Positions 32,934 through 41,717 of a stretch of 64,000 bases of DNA are shown here, one piece after another (positions within the stretch are counted from its first letter, which is position 1; each line of letters starts with the position of its first letter). The translations under genes were made by a program, and so were the position numbers. Below the pieces are notes generated by a model. That model did no database searches, was not told the origin of the DNA, and saw only the letters and a list, made by a program, of their open reading frames with translations. Source of the DNA: Kumtagia sp052180275 (GTDB taxonomy: Bacteria > Pseudomonadota > Alphaproteobacteria > Rhizobiales > Rhizobiaceae); assembly GCF_052180275.1 (NCBI RefSeq), contig NZ_CP197465.1, positions 4,960,001-5,024,000 on the forward strand. The letters are read 5' to 3'.

Positions 32934-34172
32934 TTATCGCCTTCGCCTTGGCTTCTCCAGAAGCGCCACCGCCTCGACATGCGGCGACCACAGGAACTGG
33001 TCGACCGGCGTGACGGATTTCAGCGCGTAGCCTTCGTCCAACAGGATGCGCAGGTCGCGGGCGAGGGTGACGGGATTACAGGAGACGGCGACGACGTAGG
33101 GCACATCCGACTTCGCGATCTGCTTCGACTGGTCCTCAGCACCGGCGCGCGGCGGATCGAACAGCACGCCGTCGAAGGCGTTCAGTTCCTTGAAGGTCAG
33201 TGGCCGGCGGAACAGGTCGCGCTTCTCCACCGTCACGCGCCGAAGACCAGGCTTCGAACGGAAGCCGCGATCGAGCGCCGCAAGGGCGGCGGCTTCGCCT
33301 TCGACGGCGTGGACCTCGGCGGTTTGCGCGAGCCGCAAGGCGAAGGCGCCGGCGCCGGCGAACAGGTCGGCGATCTTTTTCGCGCGGCGCAGGTGTGCGG
33401 TCGCAATGCCGGCCATGGCATCCTCGGCCGCTTCGACAGCCTGCAGAAATCCGCCGGACGGCGGGACCACCGAGGCCGTGCCGAACTGAACGACGGGCTT
33501 CCTCTGCTCGACGACGATCTCGCCGTCCAGCGACAAGCGGGCGATGTTCTCGCGGATCGCGAAATCCGAGGCGCGGCGGCGGGCCGCATCGGGCATCTTG
33601 CCGGCGCCCTCGGCCGCGATATCCAGGCCAGTCGCTGTCCAGGTGACGGTCAGGTGGAACGCATCCCGCGTGTTCACGAGAATTGCCGCCAGCGCGCGCA
33701 GCATGCCCAGCGAAGACTCGATCTCCGGCAAGACGATCGGGCATTCCTCGATGTCGATGATGGTGTGCGAGGCGGCGCGGTTGTAGCCGAGAACCGCTCC
33801 CCTCTCCGCGCGCCGCGCCGAAAACACGGCGCGACGGCGCGAGCGCGGTGCGGCCGGCACGATGTCGGGGACAGGAACATCGATGCCGCGCGAGGCGAGC
33901 GACTGGACCAATTTGTCGCGCTTCCACGCACGATAGGGCACTGGCGCCAGATGCTGGATCGCGCAGCCTCCGCACTCGGTGAAATGCCGGCACGCCGGTT
34001 CGATCCGATCCGGAGAGGTTTCCAGCAGGGCCATCAGCGTGCCCTTGCTGCCCTCGATCGCCGCGTTGACGCGCTCACCCGGCAGGACGAACGGCACGTA
34101 GACCGTCCCTTGCGGCGTTTCGGCGATGCCATCGGCCTGCGCGCCGAGACGGTCGATGAGCAATTCGGTCAT
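32934..34172 (-). CDS. RNA m5U methyltransferase of the TrmA/RlmD family
   Basis: A 412-residue RNA methyltransferase making m5U with SAM. It has an N-terminal TRAM-like beta region (MTELLIDRLGAQADGIAETP), a [4Fe-4S] ligand set CRHFTECGGCAIQH plus Cys in IIDIEECPIVLPE, and a Rossmann motif IADLFAGAGAFALRLA. The catalytic Cys is in VVAVSCNPVTLARDL. Whether it targets 23S rRNA (RlmC/RlmD sites) or tRNA cannot be decided from sequence alone. Its ATG overlaps the tlyA stop (ATGA), so two RNA methylases share a transcript. Confidence 0.92.
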   Translation of the reverse strand: MTELLIDRLGAQADGIAETPQGTVYVPFVLPGERVNAAIEGSKGTLMALLETSPDRIEPACRHFTECGGCAIQHLAPVPYRAWKRDKLVQSLASRGIDVPVPDIVPAAPRSRRRAVFSARRAERGAVLGYNRAASHTIIDIEECPIVLPEIESSLGMLRALAAILVNTRDAFHLTVTWTATGLDIAAEGAGKMPDAARRRASDFAIRENIARLSLDGEIVVEQRKPVVQFGTASVVPPSGGFLQAVEAAEDAMAGIATAHLRRAKKIADLFAGAGAFALRLAQTAEVHAVEGEAAALAALDRGFRSKPGLRRVTVEKRDLFRRPLTFKELNAFDGVLFDPPRAGAEDQSKQIAKSDVPYVVAVSCNPVTLARDLRILLDEGYALKSVTPVDQFLWSPHVEAVALLEKPRRRR

Positions 34173-34936
34173 GGTCGATCCTTGATCCCGCCGAGCAGGA
34201 ATTCGCGGTTGCCGTCGCCGCCCGCGATCGGCGAATCATGCAGGCCGAGCGCGCGCCAGCCGGGCACGCCATCAAGCCATGCCGAAATCGTCCGGGCGAC
34301 CCGCGGGCCTTCTTCGGGATCCCTGAGGATGCCCCCCTTGCCGATCGCCTCGCGGCCTGCCTCGAATTGCGGCTTGACCAGGAAAACTCCCCTGGCGCCA
34401 GGCGGCGCCAGCGACAAGGCCGGCGGCAGAGCGAGCTTCAGTGAAATGAAGCTCACGTCGGAGACGATGAAATCGGGCGCGTTCCCGCCGAGATCGCCGG
34501 AGGTCAGGTCCCGCGCATTCAAGCCTTCTCGAACGGTCACGCGGGGATCGGCAGCCAGCGTGGGCGCGATCTGGCCGTGGCCAACGTCGACGGCAAGGAC
34601 ATGCTTTGCGCCCCGCTCCAGCAGAACCTGCGTGAAACCGCCGGTCGAAGCGCCGATATCGAGCGCGACGGCGCCGGCCGCGTCCAGGCCGAAATGATCG
34701 AGGCCGGCCACGAGCTTGAGCGCGGCGCGGGAGACATAGGCGCGAGCGGGATCGTCGACCTCAATCGTGACCGCGGCGTCGACCGCTGTGCCGGGTCTGG
34801 TCTCGGTGATGCCCCCGACCTTCACCGTGGCCCGCTCGACCGCGTCGCGGGCGCGCGAGCGGCTGGCGAAAAAGCCGCGCCGGACGAGAAGTTCGTCCAG
34901 CCGCATTCTCGTGTCCGTCGTGTTTTGCGCCGTCAT
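34169..34936 (-). CDS. tlyA: TlyA-type rRNA 2'-O-methyltransferase (hemolysin family)
   Basis: A 255-residue protein with an N-terminal S4 RNA-binding domain (RMRLDELLVRRGFFASRSRA) and an FtsJ-like methylase: VALDIGASTGGFTQVLLERG (SAM motif), FIVSDVSFISLKLALPPALS and FLVKPQFEAGREAIGKGGI. Characterised TlyA methylates 2'-O of cytidines in 16S and/or 23S rRNA. I choose ATG 34936, preceded by AAGGAG; the upstream open frame reads through the palindromic repeat and is rejected. Confidence 0.93.
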   Translation of the reverse strand: MTAQNTTDTRMRLDELLVRRGFFASRSRARDAVERATVKVGGITETRPGTAVDAAVTIEVDDPARAYVSRAALKLVAGLDHFGLDAAGAVALDIGASTGGFTQVLLERGAKHVLAVDVGHGQIAPTLAADPRVTVREGLNARDLTSGDLGGNAPDFIVSDVSFISLKLALPPALSLAPPGARGVFLVKPQFEAGREAIGKGGILRDPEEGPRVARTISAWLDGVPGWRALGLHDSPIAGGDGNREFLLGGIKDRP

Positions 34937-34992
34937 GGCGTCTCCTTGGCGAATACAGCCGGCGATGGCAAGCGGAGCGGCCCGCGTCCACA

Positions 34993-35080
34993 ATGCCGGG
35001 GACAGTTTACTTTTATCCCCTCGCGCCAACCCGTCCGGCGCAGAGCCTTTCCTGGGATAAAAGTAAACTGTCCCCGGCAT
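34993..35080. repeat. Long palindromic hairpin element, copy 2
   Basis: A 27-bp perfect inverted repeat (arms 34993-35019 and 35054-35080) with a 34-nt loop. The outer stem shares CCGGGGACAGTTTACTT with copy 1 at 4291-4379, while the inner stem differs (TTATCCC/GGGATAA here, ATTTCCGC/GCGGAAAT there) yet pairs perfectly in both. It lies 56 bp upstream of tlyA. Right after it, CATGCAGCC is repeated directly at a short distance. Confidence 0.9.
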
Positions 35081-35727
35081 GCAGCCTTGCATGCAGCCCT
35101 CCCCGTTGCCACGCCGCGGAAATCCGCCCTGGCCATTGTTGGGAGAAAACCCTCATTGGCGAGGGGGTCCGGGAAGTGGGGCGCGAGGCCGTGCCTCCTA
35201 ATTTAATCAATACGTGGCGCTAATTCGGCCCTGCGCCTTCGCTACGGGCGTTCGTCATTCGAAAAGCCAAATCGTTGGCTTTTCGTCCGTTTCGCGGACC
35301 ATTCCTCACCCCCGCCGGCGACTTTGGGCTCCATCCCGTCCTGCTTCGCGACAGCTCCGGCTCCGGCTTTCGCCTCGGCTGGCCGTGCTTAAGCGCGTCG
35401 TCCAGCGCACACCGCACGTAGTTGCGGAGGGAGGACCTTCGGACAAAGCCTCCCCGGCCATGCTGCTTCGTCGGCAACATGACGGAGGCGCCGGTCTCTC
35501 CCCGCTAACGAACGACTCCGGAAGCGTTCCCGGCGGGAGAAACTGACGGCATTATGCGGAAGGTGTCAGGGGCGGGGAAAAGAAAGATGGGGGAGGCAGG
35601 CAAAACGCCCGCGAACGAGGAACGTGCGTCAGCGATTTCAATCCGTTAGCGGAGGTTCAAGCCGCCCGCACAAAAATCATTCTGCCCGGCGGGAAATTTT
35701 ATTCCCCAATTCCGGCTGTCCAACGGC
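35081..35727. other. Gene-free stretch with hairpins, identity unknown
   Basis: About 650 bp with no convincing gene on either strand; the open frames are short and overlap each other. It contains a perfect 11-bp stem CGAAAAGCCAA/TTGGCTTTTCG (35260-35285, 4-nt loop), a small stem CCCTC/GAGGG around 35150, and GC-rich blocks at 35330-35420. It could be an old intergenic repeat, a pseudogene or a noncoding RNA locus; I recognise none. Confidence 0.6.
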
Positions 35728-36066
35728 TCAATCCCGAATGACGCGGGCTGGCCTTCGAGCTTCCAGTTCCGACCCATCGGGAGCATTCCAGATCGATCCG
35801 TTCGCCGCCGCCTGAGACTCGGGGTTGGATGAGAGAGCGCGCCAGGATGCGGCGCGCTCCTCCAAGTTTGCAGGACGGTCCGCTTGCATCACGAATATCG
35901 GTCTTTGGCCATAACCGAAGCCCGGCCGTATGTCGCCGATCTTGGCTGCGATCACGTCCATCGCCGCTCTCTCCAGCTTCAAATCGTATCTGGGCTGATC
36001 CATCGCGGCCGCCGACAGAGCCGGCAGCATCGCCGCGCCGAAAACCAAATATCTGCCAGTCATCAT
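35728..36066 (-). CDS. Small exported hypothetical protein
   Basis: A 112-residue protein with a likely signal peptide (MMTGRYLVFGAAMLPALSAA) and a body with YDLKLERAAMDVIAAKIGDI and RPGFGYGQRPIFVMQADRPA. I do not recognise a family, but the signal peptide, the amphipathic central helix and a consistent frame suggest a real gene. Start at 36066 (a second ATG follows immediately), preceded by GAGAGGG. Neighbours are gene-poor on both sides. Confidence 0.55.
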   Translation of the reverse strand: MMTGRYLVFGAAMLPALSAAAMDQPRYDLKLERAAMDVIAAKIGDIRPGFGYGQRPIFVMQADRPANLEERAASWRALSSNPESQAAANGSIWNAPDGSELEARRPARVIRD

Positions 36067-36233
36067 CGCCCTCTCGCCGGGCGGGACTATGCAGAAGACG
36101 CATGAACAAGCGGCCAAAAAACACGGTAATCAAAAGGGAAATCAATAATCGCCGAACTAAGACGATACCCAAGGCGCCCATAAGAAGACCGAAATCGCTT
36201 GATCCAGGAACAACCTGACCTCATCCATAGGCC

Positions 36234-36497
36234 ATGGCGGTCACATTGCTCCAGCTGTCAACCGGACATCGTTCGTTGGAATTCGACACCGGCGACCTTC
36301 CCGCCGTTGCGTCGGCCATTCGCAAACGCTTTGGCGAAGCTGAAGCGCAACAGTATCCGACTTTGACCACGTACAGGTTTGGTGGATGCAGCTTCCTCTT
36401 TCAGAACGAATGGGATGATCCTTGCCTGATTTCAATCTCGGCAGAAGGAGATCAAATCCTTGAGGCTCTTTACATGACAGTCAATGCCGACCATTGA
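36234..36497 (+). CDS. Small hypothetical protein
   Basis: An 87-residue acidic protein (MAVTLLQLSTGHRSLEFDTG to ALYMTVNADH) with a Phe-Gly-rich segment RFGGCSFLFQNEWDDPCLIS. No family recognised and no clear ribosome-binding site, so this could be spurious; base composition is lower in GC than neighbouring genes. It is divergent from the small exported protein and convergent with dxs. Confidence 0.4.
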   Translation: MAVTLLQLSTGHRSLEFDTGDLPAVASAIRKRFGEAEAQQYPTLTTYRFGGCSFLFQNEWDDPCLISISAEGDQILEALYMTVNADH

Positions 36498-36588
36498 CCG
36501 CCACATTCATGAACTCGCGGCCGGGTATCCGGCCTCGAAATGAGATGCCGGCATTTATCTCGCACCCTAACGGATGGGCTGGATCGCG

Positions 36589-38502
36589 CTAGGCCGATGC
36601 GGATTGTGCCGAACGGCCAAGCGCCTGAAAGACGGTGGACACGATGCCGTCACTGTCCAGCCCGGCATCGGCATACATCTTTTCCGGCTTGGCATGCTCG
36701 ACGAAGGCATCCGGCAGGATCAGCGGACGGATCTTCAGGCCATGTTCCAGCATGCCTTCGCGCGCCAGGAAATGCAGGACCTGCGTTGCGAAACCGCCGA
36801 TGGCGTTCTCCTCGACGGTGATCAGCACCTCATGCCCGGCCGCCAGACGGCGCACCAGATCCTCGTCGAGCGGTTTTGCGAAGCGCGCATCGGCGACCGT
36901 CGTCGACAAGCCAAGCGCGCCAAGCTCCTCGGCGGCGAGCAGGCAATCCTGCAGCCTTGTGCCGAAGGACAGCAGCGCCACCTTGGTGCCTTCCCGCAGG
37001 ATGCGGCCCTTGCCGATTTCCAACACGCTGCCGCGCTCCGGCATGTCGACGCCGACGCCGTTGCCGCGCGGATAGCGGAAGGCGATCGGGCCGTCGTCGT
37101 AAGCAGCGGCGGTGCGCACCATGTGGCGGAGTTCCGCCTCGTCGGCCGCCGCCATGACGACGAAACCGGGCAGGCTGGCGAGGTAGGTCGTGTCGAAGGC
37201 GCCGCAATGCGTCGGGCCGTCGGCGCCGACGAAACCGGCGCGGTCGATCGGGAAGCGTACCGGCAGCTTCTGGATCGCCACGTCGTGCACGACCTGGTCG
37301 TAGGCGCGTTGCAAAAAGGTGGAATAGATGGTCGCAAAGGGCTTCAGCCCCTCGGAGGCGAGGCCGGCGGCAAAGGTGACGGCATGCTGCTCGGCGATGC
37401 CGACATCGAAGGTGCGCGACGGGAATACCTCGCCGAAGAAATCGAGGCCTGTGCCGGACGGCATCGCCGCGGTGATAGCAACGATCCTGTCGTCCTCGCG
37501 AGCCTCCTGGATCAGGCTGTCGGCGAAGACTTTCGTGTAACTCGGTGCATTCGCAGGGGCTTTTGCCTGCGCGCCGGTGATCACGTCGAACTTGTTGACG
37601 CCGTGATATTTGTCGCTGGCGGCTTCGGCCGGACCGTAGCCCTTGCCCTTCTGGGTGACGACATGGATCAGCACCGGCCCGTCGCCATTGTCGCGGACGT
37701 TCTTCAGCACTGGAACCAGGTGATCGAGATTGTGTCCGTCGATCGGGCCGATGTGGTAGAAACCGAGTTCCTCGAACATCGTGCCACCGGTGACGTAGCC
37801 GCGCGCATGTTCCACGGCGCGGGTGACGGCGCGGTCGACGCGCTTGCCGAGATAGGACGTCAGTTTCTTGCCGAAATCGCGGAAGCCCATATAGGTGCGG
37901 CCGGAGGCCAGCCGCGCCAGATAGGCGCTCATGGCGCCGGTCGGCGGGGCGATCGACATATCGTTGTCGTTGAGGATGACGATCAGCCGGGCGTTCAGCG
38001 CGCCGGCATTGTTCATCGCCTCATAGGCCATGCCGGCCGACATGGCGCCGTCGCCGATGACGGCGATGACGTTGTTGCGGCCGCCCTTCAGGTCGCGTGC
38101 CACCGCCATGCCGAGCCCGGCCGAGATCGAGGTCGAGGAATGGGCAGCGCCGAAAGGATCGTATTCGCTCTCGGCCCGACGGGTGAAGCCGGACAAGCCG
38201 TTCTCGGTGCGCAGCGTGCGGATGCGCTCGCGGCGGCCGGTCAGGATCTTGTGCGGATAGGCCTGGTGGCCGACGTCCCAGATCAGGCGGTCAGCGGGCG
38301 TGTCGAAGACATAGTGCAACGCCACCGTCAGCTCGACCACGCCGAGACCGGCGCCGAGATGCCCGCCGGTGATCGAGACGGCGTCGATCAGTTCCGAGCG
38401 CAGTTCATCAGCCAATTGCGGCAGATCGCTTTCCGGCAGGGCGCGAAGGTCCGAGGGTATACGAACCCTGTCGAGAAGCGGGGTTTTGGGCGGTTGGTTC
38501 AA
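36589..38502 (-). CDS. dxs: 1-deoxy-D-xylulose-5-phosphate synthase
   Basis: First enzyme of the MEP pathway, condensing pyruvate and glyceraldehyde 3-phosphate. The 637-residue TPP enzyme has GGHLGAGLGVVELTVALHYV and DVGHQAYPHKILTGRR. The TPP/Mg motif is NVIAVIGDGAMSAGMAYEAM, then NNAGALNARLIVILNDNDMS, and the pyrimidine-domain Glu lies in FDVGIAEQHAVTFAAGLA. Domain order and length are normal. The pirin gene lies downstream in the same orientation sense (minus) but upstream in transcription by about 130 bp. Confidence 0.97.
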   Translation of the reverse strand: MNQPPKTPLLDRVRIPSDLRALPESDLPQLADELRSELIDAVSITGGHLGAGLGVVELTVALHYVFDTPADRLIWDVGHQAYPHKILTGRRERIRTLRTENGLSGFTRRAESEYDPFGAAHSSTSISAGLGMAVARDLKGGRNNVIAVIGDGAMSAGMAYEAMNNAGALNARLIVILNDNDMSIAPPTGAMSAYLARLASGRTYMGFRDFGKKLTSYLGKRVDRAVTRAVEHARGYVTGGTMFEELGFYHIGPIDGHNLDHLVPVLKNVRDNGDGPVLIHVVTQKGKGYGPAEAASDKYHGVNKFDVITGAQAKAPANAPSYTKVFADSLIQEAREDDRIVAITAAMPSGTGLDFFGEVFPSRTFDVGIAEQHAVTFAAGLASEGLKPFATIYSTFLQRAYDQVVHDVAIQKLPVRFPIDRAGFVGADGPTHCGAFDTTYLASLPGFVVMAAADEAELRHMVRTAAAYDDGPIAFRYPRGNGVGVDMPERGSVLEIGKGRILREGTKVALLSFGTRLQDCLLAAEELGALGLSTTVADARFAKPLDEDLVRRLAAGHEVLITVEENAIGGFATQVLHFLAREGMLEHGLKIRPLILPDAFVEHAKPEKMYADAGLDSDGIVSTVFQALGRSAQSASA

Positions 38503-38635
38503 TTTCTCTGCGCCTGCGACCAGGTTTTGGCCTGGATATCGTCGGTGTTCAGGTCTGGCGGACCCTCGGTCTCAACTATCCTGACCGGAGATAAAGACTA
38601 AAGCGTGCCCTGTAAATGCGCGACGGCGACGCGGC

Positions 38636-39556
38636 TCAGCCTTCCGGCAGCGGAATGAACTCCTCGGCGTCGCCCGGCACGATGTCGAAGCGGCCGGTGC
38701 GCCATTCCTCCTTGGCCTGTTCGATGCGCTCCTTGGAGGACGAGACAAAATTCCACCAGATGTGGCGGGGCGAACCCAGCGACGCGCCGCCGAACAGCAT
38801 GAAATGCGCGCCGCGCTCCGACGACACGACGATCTCGTCGCCGGGCCGGAACACCAGCAGGCGGTCGGAGGGAAAACGGTCACCGGATATGTCGACCTCG
38901 CCGTCGAGCACATAGATGGCGCGTTCCTCGGCATCGGCCGGGATCGATACGCGAGCGCCGGCAGCAAGCGAAATGTCGGCGTAGAGCGTGTCACTCGCCG
39001 TGCGCACGGGGGATTTCAGGCCGGAAAAACCGCCAACGACGACGCGGCCCGAAACGCCGGCATCATCGAAGACGGGCAGGACGGCGCGGCCGGTGTTTTC
39101 GAAGGACGGCGCCACTTCCTCCTTGTCCTCCGGCAGGGCGATCCAGGTCTGCAGGCCGGACATCGACATGGGCGCGCCGCGAAGCTCCTCCGGCGTCCGC
39201 TCGGAGTGCACGATGCCGCGGCCGGCGGTCATCAGGTTCACATCGCCGGGTTCGATCACCATCTCGGTGCCGAGCGAATCGCGGTGCCTGATCTTGCCGT
39301 CGAAGAGATAGGTCACGGTGGCCAGCCCGATATGCGGATGCGGACGGACGTCCATCGCCTGGTCGCCGCGCAGGATTGCCGGCCCCATGCGGTCGAAGAA
39401 GATGAACGGGCCGACCAGCCGGCGCTTGGCCGTCGGCAGGGCACGGCGCACCTGGAAACCGCCGAGGTCCTTGGCGTTGGGGATGACCATCAGCTCGATG
39501 CCGTCGCAGGCCAAGGCATCGCCGGGATGCGGGTCGTTTCCTGGGAAAAAGCTCAT
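38636..39556 (-). CDS. Pirin-family protein
   Basis: A 306-residue bicupin with the metal-site histidines in MDVRPHPHIGLATVTYLFDG and RHRDSLGTEMVIEPGDVNLM, and the GRGIVHSERTPEE segment. Pirins include quercetin dioxygenases and transcription cofactors; the role here is unknown. The ATG overlaps the upstream DUF2277 stop (ATGA), so the two are translationally coupled. Confidence 0.92.
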   Translation of the reverse strand: MSFFPGNDPHPGDALACDGIELMVIPNAKDLGGFQVRRALPTAKRRLVGPFIFFDRMGPAILRGDQAMDVRPHPHIGLATVTYLFDGKIRHRDSLGTEMVIEPGDVNLMTAGRGIVHSERTPEELRGAPMSMSGLQTWIALPEDKEEVAPSFENTGRAVLPVFDDAGVSGRVVVGGFSGLKSPVRTASDTLYADISLAAGARVSIPADAEERAIYVLDGEVDISGDRFPSDRLLVFRPGDEIVVSSERGAHFMLFGGASLGSPRHIWWNFVSSSKERIEQAKEEWRTGRFDIVPGDAEEFIPLPEG

Positions 39557-39843
39557 TCGAACACGATCTCCGGTTGCTTAGCGAAGCGGAGGGCCGAACG
39601 GGCGCGCGCCTTGGTGGCCTCTTCCTCGCGGTCTTTCGGCGGCTGGTTGGTTTCGAGCGAGACCAGCAGTTCCTTCGCGGCGAAGGCAATCCGTTCGACC
39701 GCGAGACTGAAAACGTCCTCGTTGCGCTTCGACGGCCTGTTCGATCCGCTCAGTTTGCGGACGAACTGAAGCGCGGCGTCGCGGATCTCCTCGTCGGTCG
39801 CGGGTGGATCGAAATTGAACAGCGTCTTGATGTTGCGGCACAT
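39553..39843 (-). CDS. DUF2277 family protein
   Basis: A 96-residue protein starting MCRNIKTLFNFDPPATDEEI and containing AALQFVRKLSGSNRPSKRNE, the signature of DUF2277, a small bacterial family of unknown function. The Cys-Arg-Asn-Ile-Lys N-terminus is characteristic. It is the first gene of a two-gene unit with pirin. Confidence 0.88.
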   Translation of the reverse strand: MCRNIKTLFNFDPPATDEEIRDAALQFVRKLSGSNRPSKRNEDVFSLAVERIAFAAKELLVSLETNQPPKDREEEATKARARSALRFAKQPEIVFE

Positions 39844-40357
39844 GATTGCCTTCTCTCCCGACGCCTTAACCTAGTCAACGGGTCAGCATTGTTCAAAGCG
39901 GCGCGACGGGCGCTATTACGGGAACGATCGTGTCGCAATCTGGTGATCGAGGAAACCGGTTGCAAGGGTTTGCTGATGCCTTCGCAATCAAAAGCCGCTC
40001 AGCCGGATCGCTACGCACAGGCCACATCCTGTGCCAACTCTCCCAGAGGTATTTTCGCGATTGGGACTGCGCGTTGATACCCAATATCGGACACCTGGCA
40101 TTTACGGTCATTAAATAATGGATTTCAACTTGCAGATACTCGGCCACTGAAGGTTAGCGAAGACTTCCGGCCACCTGGAATCTCGCCCAGGCTGCTGGGT
40201 TGACTACAGACGACTGCGCCAGCGGAGCTAAGCGCCATCCCAAAAAAAGACCGACCGATGCCGTTCGCAGTCTTGGCCAAGGTCATCAGATGTGCGATAG
40301 ACCAGCACAATATGCTGACGTTTCCATACCTGCGTCAGATCAGAGGGGGCCTAGGTT
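39844..40357. other. Gene-free stretch preceding the low-GC methyltransferase gene
   Basis: About 510 bp with no convincing gene. Short open frames exist on both strands (for example 39930-40118) but show no recognisable protein. Base composition falls from high to lower GC toward the right, marking the left border of an apparently acquired segment. No integrase, tRNA or direct repeat was found at the junction. Confidence 0.55.
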
Positions 40358-41218
40358 GTGAACAGTATTGCAAAAGCAAACACTTTTAGCGCATCGACCG
40401 TCGACCAAAATGATTTGTATGATCGAGAATTCCATGAATGGTTGAAGAGCAATCCTGGCGGAGTATTCTCACAATATTCTGTGCAGGATACAGTTAATAA
40501 ATTAAATAAAGGCGGAAAACATCACACCCTTGGAGGAAATTTGTATGGTGCCGAGTGGAGCACAGGCGGTATTTCTTTCTTCAAAAGACTTAGACGCTTA
40601 GCTGACATTCCAAGATATGCCAGAATATGCGACTACGGCTGCGGCAGTTTGCGAATCGGCATACATTTTATCAAACAACAAAATTCTGGATGCTACTATG
40701 GACTTGATGTAACTAGGGATTTTATTGAACAAGGTGTAGAGTTTGCCGGAGATGTTGTACAAAATCGATGCGCCAAGCTTGGAACAATCGGTAACGATCT
40801 TGAGAGCGCTGTCAAATTTGACGCCGACCTACTCTTTGCAGCAAATATAGTTTGCCATATTCACCCCGAAGAGGCTGAGACATTCTACGCAAACATCAAA
40901 AAGATTGTTCACCGGCCCAACGGCATCATTCTGTTACACGTTGTGGAACACCCATTCATGGTACGATACCAGAAGTCGGGATGGGCTTGGCCGCTAGATT
41001 TCTACGACAAGAAAATGCGACCGTTTCGGCGGGTCGGAACTGACTTCATGAAGCCTTTTCACAAGGCGGGATACTTTATGAATGGCTATGTTCTTGTATA
41101 CGAACGGCCCGCTAAAAGCGTATCTATTTTGAAGAATCTTATTCATCTCGTAAAAGACAAATACAGAGAACAAAAATATCACAAAAAACTTCGATTGCAA
41201 GCTAGAAACAAAGACTGA
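40358..41218 (+). CDS. Class I SAM-dependent methyltransferase, low-GC, probably acquired
   Basis: A 286-residue methyltransferase. The SAM-binding motif I is YARICDYGCGSLRIGIHFI, followed by YYGLDVTRDFIEQGVEFAG; the DLLFAANIVCHIHPEEAETF segment corresponds to motif IV, and the C-terminus is basic (VKDKYREQKYHKKLRLQARN). The gene is clearly poorer in GC than the surrounding DNA, with many A/T-ending codons, which suggests horizontal transfer. Start is GTG 40358 with AGAGGGGG about 9 bases upstream. Substrate unknown; similar methylases occur in polysaccharide or rRNA loci. Confidence 0.8.
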   Translation: MNSIAKANTFSASTVDQNDLYDREFHEWLKSNPGGVFSQYSVQDTVNKLNKGGKHHTLGGNLYGAEWSTGGISFFKRLRRLADIPRYARICDYGCGSLRIGIHFIKQQNSGCYYGLDVTRDFIEQGVEFAGDVVQNRCAKLGTIGNDLESAVKFDADLLFAANIVCHIHPEEAETFYANIKKIVHRPNGIILLHVVEHPFMVRYQKSGWAWPLDFYDKKMRPFRRVGTDFMKPFHKAGYFMNGYVLVYERPAKSVSILKNLIHLVKDKYREQKYHKKLRLQARNKD

Positions 41219-41463
41219 CCCGCCGATACACTATTCCAATTAAAAGAAGTCACTGAACAACCCTTGCCTGCAAGGCTAGGGGTTCGAAAGAAGCGCCGAC
41301 TTGAAACCGACTGCTCTGTGGAGAGCGCTAGCCGGACGTTCGGTCAATTGCCCAAAACCGCTGCTGTTCTTAGTAGTTGTCGCTTCGCGGCTTCCTCGTC
41401 CTTCCCTTCGCCTGAAGGCGAGAGCCTTGTATCCCCGGTGAGGACCAGTAAATACAACCAAAC

Positions 41464-41715
41464 TCATTCTCCATCCAGCGGCTCGACGCCGACCGGCTTG
41501 CCTTCGCGAGAAAGGCGAATCTTTTCAACCTTGTCCTCGGCGGACTTCAACAAGCGGTCGCAGTGCGATTTCAACGCCTCGCCGCGCTCGTAGATGCGGA
41601 TCGACTGGTCGAGCGGCACGTCGCCGCGCTCGAGATCGTCGACGATCTTCTCCAGCGCGTCGAGCGCCTGTTCGAAGCTCATGGCCTTGATGTCGGCGTT
41701 GGGTTCCTCGGCCAT
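41464..41715 (-). CDS. xseB: Exodeoxyribonuclease VII small subunit
   Basis: An 83-residue all-helical protein with the family core MSFEQALDALEKIVDDLERG, DVPLDQSIRIYERGEALKSH and CDRLLKSAEDKVEKIRL. With XseA it forms an exonuclease degrading single-stranded DNA. I choose ATG 41715, with AGAGGA 5 bases upstream; an earlier ATG at 41721 overlaps the deacetylase stop. The gene is directly downstream of the deacetylase gene, on the same strand. Confidence 0.92.
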   Translation of the reverse strand: MAEEPNADIKAMSFEQALDALEKIVDDLERGDVPLDQSIRIYERGEALKSHCDRLLKSAEDKVEKIRLSREGKPVGVEPLDGE

Positions 41716-41717
41716 TC

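Noticed and set aside
32580..34697. 705-residue plus-strand frame opposite the Xre antitoxin, the TrmA-type gene and part of tlyA
   Set aside because: Antisense to three supported genes and without recognisable domain.
36574..38601. 675-residue plus-strand frame opposite dxs
   Set aside because: Antisense of a complete dxs gene.
39930..40118. 62-codon frame in the gene-free region before the low-GC methyltransferase
   Set aside because: No ribosome site, no family and opposite frames equally open.
41267..41300. tRNA-like string with GGGGTTCGAA downstream of the low-GC methyltransferase
   Set aside because: No acceptor, D or anticodon stems can be folded around it.
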